Shown here: positions 12,626 through 24,537 of the stretch, piece by piece | Layout of the letters: each line of letters opens with the position of its first letter | How positions within the stretch are numbered: position 1 is the stretch's first letter | NCBI RefSeq assembly: GCF_029784155.1 | Contig: NC_073692.1 | Location: forward strand, 324,603,406-324,667,405 | DNA: 64,000 bases | Reading direction: 5' to 3' | Source: Uranotaenia lowii | Taxonomy: Eukaryota; Arthropoda; Insecta; Diptera; Culicidae | The notes under the pieces: generated by a model | Told to the model about the DNA's origin: nothing | What the model saw: only the letters and a program-made list of their open reading frames with translations | Databases searched by the model: none | Translations under genes and position numbers: made by a program

Positions 12626-12812
12626 TCTATAGCTCAGTTGGCAAGTCAGTTGCTTCCAGAGCCGATGTCCGTGAGTTTGGGCCCAAGAGTAAACATCGAT
12701 CACAGTTGTACCGGATAAGTTTTTCAATGACCGTCTGCCAAATGCATCGTTGATATAAGTTGAGAATTATATAAGGATGTTAAAACAACTTTGATCGAAA
12801 ACAAAAAAAAAA
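12626..12812 (+). mobile_element. tRNA-derived SINE, family 1, copy 2
   Basis: The A-box-like TAGCTCAGTTGG at about 12629 is an excellent match to the consensus. The B box is weakened to GAGTTTGGGCCC. The body and A-rich tail follow those of the copy at 3622-3800 almost base for base at first and more loosely near the end. The same strand in both copies gives the family orientation. Confidence 0.8.
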
Positions 12813-13278
12813 CGCCTTTTCAAACGATTTTTTAAATAATTTTGCTATAAAAATCATCTCAGGAAGGTACTTCAAAAAATTATGCGTAATTTTTCAACGA
12901 CGAAACAAATGGCACTGTATCTTGTCAATAATTAACGGTTTGTTTATATGATAGCATTTGAATTAACGTTTGTCACATGTTTCTAGAATTGTTAATTCGA
13001 GCTTTTACATTCGTTCATCTGCGTTGCGCACTATGCATTGCAATAATTCCGCTTGGGATAAGGATTCCTTGAATCACAGAGAAATTGTTCCATTTTTTTC
13101 TAATCCACAGGAACTCGATTAAGTCCTGTTTATTCAGGGCAGAGTTTTCCTGAATCACAGTAGACGTTTTTTTTTGTCAAATTTTCGTTCGTATTTATTG
13201 TTTTGTGAAAAAGTAAAGAAGTGAATTAGTTGGCTGGTAGGCTTATTCGGACGCAAGATTCCTTCAACTCCTTTACAG
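12813..13278. other. AT-rich spacer, nothing recognised
   Basis: Unique-looking sequence between the SINE and a MITE. No motif was found. Confidence 0.35.
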
Positions 13279-13733
13279 TAAGGTTGCCAGATTTTTTTCA
13301 GCACGTACCCGGGACGGACAATCCGGGCTATTTTCATCTTAAATCCTGGCAAAATCTGGGCATTTGGTTCCATAATATCGATCAAAATACGGTCAATATC
13401 CGGGAAAATTTGGTCCAAATCCAGGAAATACTGAACCTAAATCAAGGAAAAAATATGAAAAAAAATCATCAAAAGTTTTTAAATCGTATTTAACGCTTTC
13501 AATTTAGCTTCTCATAGTTGTTTTTATTAAACTTGTTCAAAAAATTTCGTTTTAGACGCACAAATAAAAAAATTGTTTTTTTTTTCGTTTGTTTTGGCAA
13601 TTAAAGTGAATCCGGGAAAAATCCGGGCATTTTAAACTGAAATCCGGGCAACCGGACCGAGCCGGACTTTTGTCAAATTTTATGTTAAACATCCGGGCAA
13701 ACCCGGATGAAACCGGGCAATCTGGCAACCTTA
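13279..13733 (-). mobile_element. 'CCGG' MITE, copy in reverse orientation
   Basis: The perfect terminal inverted repeat TAAGGTTGCCAGA pairs with TCTGGCAACCTTA. Near both ends the tetramer CCGG recurs within GCCCGGAT-like phrases. Compared with the copies at 18946 and 27678 it is turned round: the 'TTCAGCACGTACCCGGG' end comes first here. No coding capacity. Confidence 0.8.
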
Positions 13734-13821
13734 CTATACAGGCATGATCCCAGATTGCAAAGATAAGAATACCTGGTTTGCATAGTGCATTGGGAAGTTC
13801 TTCTGCCATGCAACATTAAAC

Positions 13822-13890
13822 TGAGTCGATTTGGGGTCATTTATGAATTTCTCAAACCCTGGGGTCTAAAAAGCTTCGATTTGGTTCATA
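13822..13890. repeat. Foldback family fragment
   Basis: ACTGAGTCGATTTGGGGTCA followed by CTCAAACCCTGGGGTCT repeats the outer end of the left arm at 9171-9245. It is cut off after about 70 bases. Confidence 0.75.
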
Positions 13891-14780
13891 GCTGACACGC
13901 TTTGAACATAAGGAAAAAAAATTATGAATTGAGAAATTTTGAAGATCTTGATAGATTTGATAAAATTTTTCTTATGGATGAACTTCCTATAATATGGCAA
14001 CGCTGAAAATTGATTTATTCTAAAAAACTATAATAGAAATAGATTTTTATAAATCTTCAGCTTTTTAGTATGAAAGTTATTAGTTTCTTTTATTTCCAAT
14101 GAAATTATACGGAAATGTTGCCTGAAAGCAACAAAAATTTTGCCTTCAACATAAATAGGCGCATTTAGCCGGCACGGTTTGAGGTTCGTCAATTTTGACA
14201 ACAGTTATATTAAAATCGTTTTCTGGAAAACTAAAGGAGATTTCAACATAAAAATTACTCCAATGTATAGAAAACAGATGCTCGCTCAGCTCATGTGTTT
14301 ACAGTTTTTGTACACATATTCTATGTAATATTTGTTAAAATCAGTATTCTGCTTAATATTTAGGCTCAAATAGCACGCTTCTCACCTACTATTCACGGGA
14401 GAAACACATTTCTATCGTACAGAGTAATTCCACAAACTACAGGAGAAACCCATTTCGATCATACAGGCGAATTCAACAATTGTTCACCTGAGCGATTTTT
14501 CTGCCCTGAAATTGTCTTATAATTTAAGCTGCTTCACCTTGATCAAAAATACAGGACGAAAAAGTCTGTACCACAGGAGAAAAGATTAAGTGTGTGAGTA
14601 ACTTTCTAGAAGCCTGAACTATCAATCAGTCAATAGTTCAATCCCTAAAAATACACCCTTAGCACAATTTTGCCGGACAGGTCCCATCTACAAAAATATG
14701 AAGTTTGGCAGACAAATTTTCAAACGGCTAGAATTTGATAGAAAAAAACCATTATAAACAAAAGAAGTATATTTCCAACC
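13891..14780. other. AT-rich DNA with one short direct repeat
   Basis: Mostly unique AT-rich sequence. Around 14398 and 14441 a phrase of about 35 bases recurs imperfectly (GGGAGAAACACATTTCTATC and GGAGAAACCCATTTCGATC). No gene recognised. Confidence 0.35.
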
Positions 14781-14935
14781 GACGTTTCGATGTCGTATGA
14801 CATCAGGGATTTGAAATTGTCTTTGCAATTGATTTTGGAAAAAGCAATCTGTTCGTCACTTTAGCTTCACGGAATTATGACGGTAGGGTTTCCCTGAAGA
14901 TGATGTCATACAACATCGAAACGTAGCTTTAGAAA
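14781..14935. repeat. Penelope-type terminal repeat remnant, inverted pair
   Basis: Two short inverted segments: 14781-14812 (minus-strand reading CCTGATGTCATACGACATCG, then AAACGTCGG) and 14896-14933 (plus-strand CCTGAAGATGATGTCATACA, then ACATCGAAACGT). Each resembles the hammerhead-like core of Penelope-like element termini: CTGA.GA, a short stem, GAAAC. The left one has lost a few bases of the core. No RT or GIY-YIG sequence lies between them. Confidence 0.55.
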
Positions 14936-16583
14936 AAAAAACCTGATAAAAAAAGAATTATTTAACTACACCTTTCTCGTAGGACTCCAATTCAAAACGC
15001 TTGATTCAAGATGACGAATTATACAAAAATGTAGCTAATAATGCGTTTAACAGTGTAAGATGTGTACGAGTTCCAATAGTCGTAAACATTCACAGTTTAT
15101 CTGTTTTCTCTCCAAAGGGTTGCGTTGCATGAATGGGGTGAATAAACAGCCAAGGGCGATGCCGGGCAAGGGTTCTGATTCCTATTGCGATCCATGGCCG
15201 GTGGCGGTTGGAACCCTATTTTCAATCGAGTGCCATTTAAATCGACATCTTGCTTTTCATCCCATTCACCGGGAGAAGAGTTCCGGTAAAGTTGCGAGAA
15301 AAACCAGTGCAGATCGTTGTTGGTGGCAAAACGATAGAGGTGCTGCCGGTCATTGAGGTTCTTTGCTTTGCTTTGCTTGTGCGCCCGGTATAAACTGTTT
15401 CTATTAAATGAAGACACCTGATACTCGGTTATGCGATTTTGCTTTGGTTCTTCACTTTCCGAGAGCATGTTTATTTCGCAATGCAAAGAAGTTTTCAGAC
15501 AAATCTTTGGTTTTTCTTGCCAGACCTTTTGAAGAAGGGAAGCCAAAGTTCGAACTACTCTATGGAATGGAAGATGGATGCAGAAAGAAGACCGAAGAAA
15601 AAGAAAACAAATCTTTATTCAAATACTTTGATTTACTTTTTCCATTTGGCAAAGTGAGGAAAAACAACGCCTGGGATGAATGGAAAACTTGACGATAGTT
15701 TATCGGAACGAGTTTTCTCAATAGACAGCATTTTCCCATCTTCTCAGAAGAAATTCTTTGCGATACTTGAGGCAGCTTATAAAGTTACTTTTTTCCCCTG
15801 GAATTGGAATTTCGCTTCAAAACTTTTAAGAAAATTGGCTTAAGGATGTGTTTTGAAAGCTGCAAATTTCGATTGAAGCTAATGAGTTTTGGCTAACGCG
15901 TTTGCTGAACCAACAAGCAATCAAAAATTTCCTGCACACCGTCTGAACCGGACCAAAACTGTAAGGGCGCGTTTTGCTACCAAAACACAGGTGTGTTTTT
16001 CTTCGGTATTAGAATTTTGTTTTCCACAAGTTGAACCATACGCTCAGCTACCCCAGGAAAGTTTTGTTTCCGCAAGTCAAGAAACCCCGGAGCCGGAAAG
16101 AGCGAAGTGTATCTTTACCGGAGCGATTTATTTGCAGATTGCCGCCTTATACATCGAAGACAAACAACCGCTCCATCAGCGGAACTTTGGCACATGTATA
16201 CGCTGCAAGGTTTTAAACAGGCCCATGTTAACACGCACAGAAACACTCACAGGCACACACACATGGGTTCTAACACGTGGATGGAAGCAAAGTTTGCACG
16301 TGAATCGACCGAACAAACAACAACACCAGTCAGGTCTTCTGGTGGCTTTGGTGCTGCTACTGGGATACAGCTGTCTGGAGGATACTTTCTATAGAGCTAT
16401 TTTTTTTCGTGTCTTTCTTTCTGAATGCGCCTTAGCTGAGAAAAGTGTAAATCGGTGAATCGATGTGGTTGCGAAAACCTTGGGAAGAGAAGGGCTTTTT
16501 TTTCGAAAGGACAAATTTGTAACGCATTGCTAGGATGCTTTCTGTAGGGTGATAATCTATTGGATTTTAAAGTTGATGTGCGG
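14936..16583. other. GC-richer island, no gene recognised
   Basis: From about 15050 to 16460 base composition is more balanced and no mobile-element signature is seen. Several overlapping open frames exist (15097-15546 minus; 15408-15692 plus; 15889-16458 plus), but they show no domain and the longest begins at TTG. A CA-rich tract lies near 16240-16265. Could be host regulatory or exon-adjacent DNA; unproven. Confidence 0.4.
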
Positions 16584-18318
16584 TACCGTAAAACGGGGGA
16601 ACATTGATCACCGGGGTAAATTTGACCAATAAGCTTTTCCACATTATTGTCAATAACTCAGTCTATAGTTTGAATTTTTGAACCCTGTTTCCTACGTTTG
16701 AAAGCCTATTAGTTGAGTATCAAATAGGCAAAATTTTGTGTGCATTTGAAAATTTTTTCAGTTAGTAAAAATCTAATTTCAAAGTTCTAAAATATCTATT
16801 TTTTCAAAAGCTCGCAAACAAACAGCTCTCCTAATGATAGCGAAAAGCATTTAGAAGCAAACGGGGTTTTTAATGTCAAAGATCAACTTTTTTCTTTGTA
16901 TGTAAGCAGTTATAGTGCTATTTTTATAGTTATTTAATGATAAATTTTTGATACTTAAAAAGTAAGGACATTTTCCAAGAGTAAGCCCATATTGGAAAAA
17001 TGGATAGGAATACTATCAAATGATTAACTTTGAAGAAAAAAACGAAAATGGAAATAGTTGGAAGGCCAAGAGGAATGTTTGAAGGTAAAAATTCATTTGT
17101 ATTTTGAAGCTAAACCTTTTTAGCAATTAATATAATTTTTGCCCCTAGATGTATGCAGTATCATTGTTTTTTTTTTCAATTATAAATGTTTTTAAAAGAA
17201 AACGTTAAAAAGCAAGGTAAAATTGAAAAATTTGAATTTGTAAGCAATTATGAAGGTGTTTCGTATCGTTACGATCAAGAAAACTCGTTAATATCGTCAA
17301 AATAGAGACTGATCAATGTAACCCCTAAGCATCAATTCCTGAACTGCCCCTACTTTCATAACAGTCCCATATGCAAAAACGAGCAAGCGAGAAAATCAGC
17401 TTTTTCTGTTTTGGAATACATTTTTAAATCGTGACCACAGCTTTCAGCATAAACAAAAATCGTTTAATGGAATATGTTCTAGGTTGTCATAATAAATCGT
17501 AGGACCTGAATTTTTCGGAATTTGGCAACTGGTAAGGTCTGGAGCACACTTTTTGTTTGTTATGGGACTGTTATGCGAGCATATTGGAGACCTTTCTCAA
17601 ATCTACTCGCATAACAGTCCCATACAGAATATGGTTTGCTCACCAAGCTACCTTCTAAGACTTAAATTTGATCATTTCTGAACTTGTAAATGTAGTTTGT
17701 GAATTCCATATTGTAAGTTGAATCTTATCATGGTTTTTAGTTGTTTCTGGTAGTTTTTCTCACAGGAAGACCATCCTTCCTTTATCTTAGCCTGCCTTTC
17801 AAAAACTGTAGTTAAATTTACTGTGTAATGTGCATAATTCGACATCAAGTGAGTTGCATCTTGCTTTAATGACTTAAAGCAATAAATCAAAGATCATTTC
17901 ACCGAAAGAAACATAGTAAGGTAACTACATCCGTGGTATTTCACATATGGGACTGTTATGCGGGTATATTTCATATGGGACAGTCGCTAGTTGATATTTT
18001 TTTCGTAATTTCTAGAACAAAGTCTCTTTTTTTATTGTTTTATTTTGAAGCAAAATGTTCAAAATGACGAACTGTCAGGTTAGATGAAAAATGACGAAAA
18101 TTCACATGGGACAGTTATGCGAGTAGGGGCAGTGAACAGCGACGAAATCAATTTTTAAGCAAATTGAAAGTAGTTCAATAAATTCCTGCAACCATGTTTT
18201 ACGTTCATAGGAGTCCAGTACTGGTTTTAAAAGTATCAAACAAGCCACAATTCTCTTAACAGAAAAAATAATCGAAAAATATTGAAAAAAGTGATCAATA
18301 TTACCCCGGATTACGGTA
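16584..18318. mobile_element. TIR element 'TACCGTAA', split by a nested MITE
   Basis: The left end TACCGTAAAACGGGG continues with ACATTGATCACC. The right end is its inverted partner (GTGATCAATATTACCCCGG then TTACGGTA). Without the nested 789-bp insertion the element would be about 950 bp. Related fragments at 51005-51260 and 54415-54690 carry the same end and parts of the body. No transposase is seen, so it is non-autonomous. Confidence 0.7.
17344..18132. mobile_element. 789-bp MITE with 4-bp target duplication TGAA
   Basis: The ends are CTGCCCCTACT and AGTAGGGGCAG. Directly outside both lies TGAA (17340-17343 and 18133-18136). The phrase CATAACAGTCCCATA or its complement occurs near both ends and again inside (near 17363, 17562, 17610, 17947, 18107), like repeated binding sites. 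The related fragment at 51005-51260 lacks the insertion, which gives an empty site near 51197-51205. Confidence 0.8.
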
Positions 18319-18945
18319 TATAAATTTAAAAAAAAAATCGGTTGCAAAATAAGGCGTTTTGTCAAATTTCGAAAATATTTTTTTTTTATAAAATTTTATC
18401 AAACAATTGCAAATTTGATAGAAAAATGATAGTTAGAATTTCTCATGTTAAACGGAACGGTCGATCGAATATGGTGTGGGGAGACAGAAAAACCGAAAGT
18501 CTGGATCAATCTTCTAAAAATTTTGCTAGTGTTAATTGCCCACCTTTTTACCCTTCTTGTGGTGGTTTTGTAAAAGACATGTTCCAATAAAAGGCGGATT
18601 TATTTTGTTTTTCAGAAAATACATTGAATAATAAAATAAATACGCAAGCCAAATAGAATTTATGTGATATATATGATCAATATTCAAAACATTGACCTGC
18701 AGTTTCTGTTTTGGTATGGAACTGGTACCTTCAATTTGACCTACTTAAAAAATATCTATGATAAGATTGATAAACGAATAAAATCCGCAAACGAATCAAA
18801 ACTTAAATTGACCTCAGATACAGATTCATAATTTGAAATTCATATTTTAATTCAGATTCACAATACGGATTAAACATAAATATTTTAAATAATGAATTGA
18901 AATTCAACCAGAACTACAGAATTCTTATGAATGAGAGGTCTAAAA
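18319..18945. other. AT-rich DNA with degenerate ATTCAGATTC repeats
   Basis: From about 18790 the phrase 'ATTCAGATTC' and variants recur loosely, and they resume after the MITE (19400-19570), so the MITE seems to have landed inside this simple-like tract. A similar tract lies at 49640-50300. Confidence 0.45.
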
Positions 18946-19387
18946 TAAGCTTGCCAGATTGCCTGGTTCTATCCGGGTTTGCCCGGATATTTAAAACAAA
19001 ATTTGGAAAAATCCGGTCCGGCCCGTTTGCCCGGATTTCGTTGAAAAAAGCCTAGATTGTGCTCAGGATTTTGCTTTTTATTTTGCCAAATAATAGCAAA
19101 AAGTGTTTTTTTTTTTTCAATAAATGCGTGAAAACGATATTTTAAGAGAAAGTTTAAAAAATAAGCATGAAAGGTTTGAATACATTAAAAAATCTGCTGA
19201 TGAGTTTGAGTGAACTTTTTTTTTAAAGTTTCTTGTCCTCCATTTTTGTTGAATAATTCCTGGAGTTTGACCAAATTTACTCGGATATTTCGGATGAAAT
19301 CTAATGCTCGGATTTTGAAAGGTTAAATATAAAAAAGCCCGGATTTGCCTGGCCCGGATGTGTTCTGAAAAAAAATTGGCAACCTTA
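18946..19387 (+). mobile_element. 'CCGG' MITE, second full copy
   Basis: Starts TAAGCTTGCCAGATTGCC and ends AATTGGCAACCTTA. Near the ends GCCCGGAT and TCCGG phrases recur as in the copy at 27678. About 442 bp; no coding capacity. Confidence 0.8.
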
Positions 19388-22300
19388 ATCTTAAACTTGA
19401 ATCGTGAAAATTCTGATCTGGAAATAAGATTCGGAAATCGTATTTTTTGTACATTTCAGAAATCTTATAGAAATTCGGAAGCAGGTTAAAGTTCAATTTA
19501 TGAATTCTGATTTAGAATTCAGATTCAGAATGCAGTTTCCAAATTCAGAAAAAGATTAAAAAATTTGTTTGTCAATCCAATTTCCAGATTTCAAAATTTT
19601 AATCAAAATTTGATTGTTTTGTGTAGCTGAAAAAAAACAAATATAAATTAGAATTGGAGTAAAGTTTTTAAGTTTCTTTTTAAATGGAAAAATCCTAAAT
19701 TTAAATTTTTTTTAGACCATCAACAAGATTTTCATTATGAAAGCTATCTGCTGATAAAGAAACATGTACCTGATCTGTGTATTGTTTTACATTGTAAATG
19801 TTCAGGTTTTTTTAAAGCCAAATTTTCAACTCAAATCATAAATTTGGCTCAAATCAGCATTAAGCAAATTTGATCTGAATAGTTTTTGTCTCTGACTTTT
19901 TTTTATATACAATTTGATTTTTTTTCATCTACGGTTACTATTTTGGAATTTGTGAAAGATTTTGGAAGATAAGGTTTGATTGATTTGATTAGAGAATAAG
20001 TATTTTTTTCAGAAATTAAAGGCTCTCCTAGAAATACTTGTTTTATGCTTAAAAGAAATAAGTTTGATCTACGAAACTCATAAACAAATCCAAAGATTTC
20101 AACCATCAATAAAACCGAATTCCATATTTTGCTTCTGAAGGTTTCTGTATAAAAATTAAGCTCACCTGTTAGGTTAAGAACCAATTTTAAAAAATTTCTT
20201 TTCATACGAAAACTATTAACGTTGTAGTATTTAAAAATTAATAATAATATCGTTATAAACATCATTTGTTTTGATTTTTTTTATACATGCATTGTTGGGC
20301 AAAAACCCATAAAGAAAAATCAGTTTCCGAAGACCCCCCATTTGGAATGACATAATAAAAACTCCGTTGTATACTTCAAGAATTTAACAAAGATAGGTTT
20401 GATTTGTCGAACTTATTATATAACACTTCAAACATCATCTTCCTCAAACGTTATGGACCAAAATATTGCTTCTTATGTTTTTTTGCATTTCTGGATGTAA
20501 TTTATTAATATATTTCATTCATTAAAATATTTTTCAACTTTTTTGTTTTTCTGCCAAATTCCATTTTATAATGACACACGTTTGAACTTATGTCTTTTTC
20601 CTATGTTTTATCCTGGTGAAAATAAGTAAACTAGCAAAATCACTGACCCTTCTTTGCTCAAAAATGAACTCAGCTTATTGTTATATTCATAAAAATTATG
20701 TTATTTGAGAAGTTCTTATCCTTAAAACGAAAATTTTGAGACTTTAACCTTAAAACAAATTATCCTATTAAGCCAACAAAGTTGTTTTGTATCGATATTC
20801 GAAAAGTATGGAGAAAACCAGGAGAATATCTTGGGATTTTTTTTTATCCAACTTTGAGTCATCCGCACAATTTTAAACAAACAATGCAGATGCAAAAAAG
20901 CAACGGAAAGCTTATACTTTGATCGATTCCGGAAAGCAGCACTCAGCCGAAAAGGAAAGGTTTAATTCACCTAGTTTTTCACGTAGTCGCTCGTTATGTG
21001 AATTTTTGCTTAATTTACATGAATACTTAGAAGCTACTAAAAAATCATTAGAAATATACGTTAAAATCCAGTGCATTTTGTGAGGTTTTCACGTAAAATC
21101 TGTAAAAAAAAATACAGCTCAATATGGCGTAAATCCAACAATTGTAGTCTATAGATAATAGAACTTGATAAAGAAGCTAAATTTTCGAAAGTAGTAAATA
21201 TGTTGTGTGATCGCTTTTTCTTACAACTTTGAAAGCTTTTACAGGATGAGAATTGGAGCAGCTAGGGAATTTTACGACTTTTGCGTGAATCTGGTTTGAC
21301 AGATCAAAATCTCTTACTCATTAATACTATCGCATTCTTTATGTAAAAAATTATGTTAAAAAAGTCGATAAGGGAGTATATAAAAATAGCAGACATCAGA
21401 ATACGATTCAGAACACTCCAATCCTCTGAAATTTTTCATAACTATTCGTGTTTCGTATTTCTTCTGAATAACAAATTTCGGTAAAGATTGCTCAGGGGTT
21501 GTACCGATATATTTCTTCATTTTCTAAATACCAAATAAACACTGAAATCTGTGCTTCTGAAAATGTGTTAATGAATAACAAAGTTCAGTTGCATGCATTC
21601 AAATTAATTCTGTTTTAAAATTTTAAATTCCTCTGCACCATTTCTACACGCAAAATTTGAAGATTAAATTAACGGGATTTTTCACGTTACAAAGCTTTTG
21701 TAGCATTGCATTGATTCTATGTGTGTATTGTATAAACTTCTTTACATCTTGATTACTGGCACACGAATTTCTCATAAAGTTTAGGTGGATGAATTAAATC
21801 TGTTTTGTGTAGTTTTTCGCTTGCGTATGAAAAAAAAATTCTTTATAGAAACGGAAGTTGTGAACAATCAGCTGACTTTATTTACTGCTTTAAAAAATTT
21901 TAAAGGCGTTGGGGCCGTTTTTTTTAAGTTTTGTCGTTTCTCGTAAATCTGAAATTGTGGATGCGTTAATTCACAGAACGGGTAATGAACCAGAGAATAG
22001 GTTTTAAGGAAATCGAAAATGTTTAATCAAGCTTTTTGTCGGCACTCCATTTAAAAAAGCAGCAGTGCAGTGTTAAGTGTAAAATTTGATTTTTTTTAAG
22101 CGGCAATTTTTGCCCGCTAAGAACGTTTGGCACAGAAAGACCGATGGAACAGAACTTCGGAAAGCCGGATTAACTAATCAACAACAAAGAATCATCAACT
22201 CCGGAAGGAGGAAAGGAAAATACCTAAACCACAACAGCACAAATAAAATATAGAAGGAGAACTTATCTATGGCCGGACAACTTTGATTTTTCGAAAACAA

Positions 22301-23854
22301 AGTATCCCAATAATATTTTAAGATCCATGACAGCAGCCTGATATTGTGTTTGAAATATGGGTTTTTAATTTGTCGAACTCTTCGCCATATCTCGAAACCG
22401 GAATGTCTTACAAACATCAATTGTTCTAGAAAAATGTGCCAAATAAAACAAAACAACAATGCTGCTATTTCATCAAATTTTAAAGTTTTTATTTTTGGAG
22501 TTTTTGAACTTTGTTTGAAAAATTTAACAAAATGTGATTTGAAGATCTTTTTAATCACTTTAAAAATAAAATAAAAAATATTTATTCCAATATGTCAATC
22601 GTTAGAGTATATAATTAACTTCTTAATGTCATATTTTCAAAGCAATACAGCAATTATATTTAAAAAAGGACTCAAATTACTGTATTCATCAAATAACTAG
22701 AAAATGTCACCTTAAAGTATGCAATGGCTCTAGGGTAGTAGACAAACTTTTTGAATTCACTCTGTCTGGTACTTACAAACTGTGAAATAAGAACTATTAT
22801 GGCAAAAAATAGTCACGGACCTTTTATTTTTGGAATTTGCTAGATTTTGTCTTGGGCTAGGGCACCCTTAATTGAGGATCAAGGCTACTTGACTAAAGGA
22901 TCAAGTATCCTTTAACTTAAATTACTATATTCAATTGATTTCATCTCACGAAACGGGTTCGGGTTGACGGGTTAATGTTTCGTTTGAACTTTTGGAGCAT
23001 ATTAACTTGATATTACACGCTGTTACAAAATGTTAAGCAAATTGCTAAATTTTTCCAAAAAAATATGATAAGAATAAAAAAAAGGGAATCAAGTATCCCT
23101 ATTCTCCCCTATAAGTAAACCTATGATAGGCATTGAAAGCTTTTGCCTAATAGTACGGAAATAATCGCTTAAGCTTTGCATTTGTAATGTGGTCAGTACT
23201 TGTGTTGTAAAATGTGTATTGCATTTGAACATCATCGTTTGGTTGGTTATCTTCTGACTGTAGTAGATATAAGTTAAAAAAAAACGTTAGTTTAAACGAA
23301 ATATTAAGAAAATTAAAAAAAAATAGCGATTTTTTATATGACCCGATAACAAATTGTTGTCTATGACCGGACAAGAAAACATTAAAAATAAAACATGATT
23401 TCATCTTGAAACTTTCAATTTTCATTTCTGTAGAACCCTTAAATGCATAGCAATAGGTAAGGATTTAAAAACGAAAATATTTTGGTTCTCTTAGAAACTT
23501 TAAATTTTGCTTTCCGATCATAGACAATTTATTGGTCTGTAGTTTTTTTTCGAAACAAATGCTTTATTCTGGTTTGTCTAAAAACATTCATGAAGGGCTC
23601 CATAGAATGTTCAATTTTCAAAACTAAGTTCTCACAAGACCTGTGCAAGTGATTTGAGTCATTTTTCAACGTTTTTGTGCCATTGGTGACCATAACAAAC
23701 CTTAAGTGTCCGGTAGTAGACAAGCTCCCCATGTTTTTTTAATTTCTACTCACAATTTACTATTTTAACATTTTTTTTTTTTCTTAAAGCGGAGTTTTAC
23801 AAACAATTAAACACAATTTTCACAGTTCTAGACAGCACACTTTCTGAATAAGCC
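19388..23854. other. 4.5 kb AT-rich DNA, no gene recognised
   Basis: I see no conserved domain, TIR pair or tRNA head that I trust. Open frames at 19903-20265 (minus) and 22178-22558 (minus) are AT-driven and lack motifs. Near 22880-23100 two phrases (GGATCAAGTATCCTT and GGAATCAAGTATCCCTATTC) may be worn ends of another MITE, but they do not pair well. Confidence 0.35.
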
Positions 23855-24060
23855 CTAGCCCGTAGCATAGAGGAGAGCCTTAAAGTAATCTAAGCCAAAT
23901 GTCATGAGATCGAATCCCGGTAACGGCATACATAGTACCACTTTCAGTGGGTTGGTGGTGTAAGCATTTGTTTGATGCTTGCCATCATAACCTGGAAAGA
24001 TATACGACTTAGTGTTTGTTAAGTGAATTGATTCTCTTCAATGAAACATCAAATTTAATT
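23855..24060 (+). mobile_element. tRNA-derived SINE, family 2, copy 1
   Basis: tRNA-like head with GTAGCATAGAGGAGAG (A box) and GAGATCGAATCCCGG (B box), then a body with GTAAGCATTTGTTTGATGCT (a short hairpin) and CCTGGAA. The same head and body, more diverged, occur on the minus strand at 41930-42090, which confirms it as a family. Confidence 0.7.
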
Positions 24061-24537
24061 CAGATCCAATACGTGTTTGTGCTCGTTTTTCAATAACCCG
24101 TATCCACTTTCTTTCGTGAACAGTTCTTACTAAAACATTTTAATTAAAGAATGACTCAAGAAAATTGAGATTATTAGGAAATGCCATTACAAATAAGTCA
24201 AAGCTTGATTATAACATTTTTTTTCTGAATTCAACTGAAATTAAACTTAAAATTCTCAATCGGTTATAGGGCTCTTGCTACACACACATACAAGAGATCT
24301 CTTGGGCACACATCAAAAGGTTTCGCATGCTGCCAAAAGAAAATTTATACAAAATTTTGTTCTTTCCAGGAATGTGTGTACATTTTCTCTAAATAAGAGT
24401 CATTTGGTTTATTTATAATCATCAACAAACAAACGAAAATGATTATGTGAACATTCGATTAAAAATAAGTTTTAATTTTTAAACTGCCACCCAGTGATGG
24501 GTCTTGACTCAAACATTCAGTCAGCGAAACTTTTTCT
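24061..24537. other. AT-rich spacer
   Basis: No gene or repeat is recognised between the two SINE loci. Confidence 0.35.

Noticed and set aside
13155..13418. Open frames with PDI/PGF peptides in the CCGG repeats
   Set aside because: They arise from the recurring CCGGxx phrase of a non-coding MITE and change frame between copies.
15097..15546. 149-codon minus-strand open frame
   Set aside because: No recognised motif and several competing frames on the plus strand; reported only as part of a GC-richer island.
15889..16458. 189-codon plus-strand open frame
   Set aside because: It begins at TTG, crosses a CA-rich tract, shows no domain and overlaps other frames of similar quality.
22178..22558. 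126-codon minus-strand frame rich in Phe, Leu and Ile
   Set aside because: Composition is explained by AT-rich DNA; no conserved motif or second copy.
22860..23110. Possible MITE ends (GATCAAGTATCC phrases)
   Set aside because: The two phrases do not form a convincing inverted pair and no copy elsewhere in the window supports borders.
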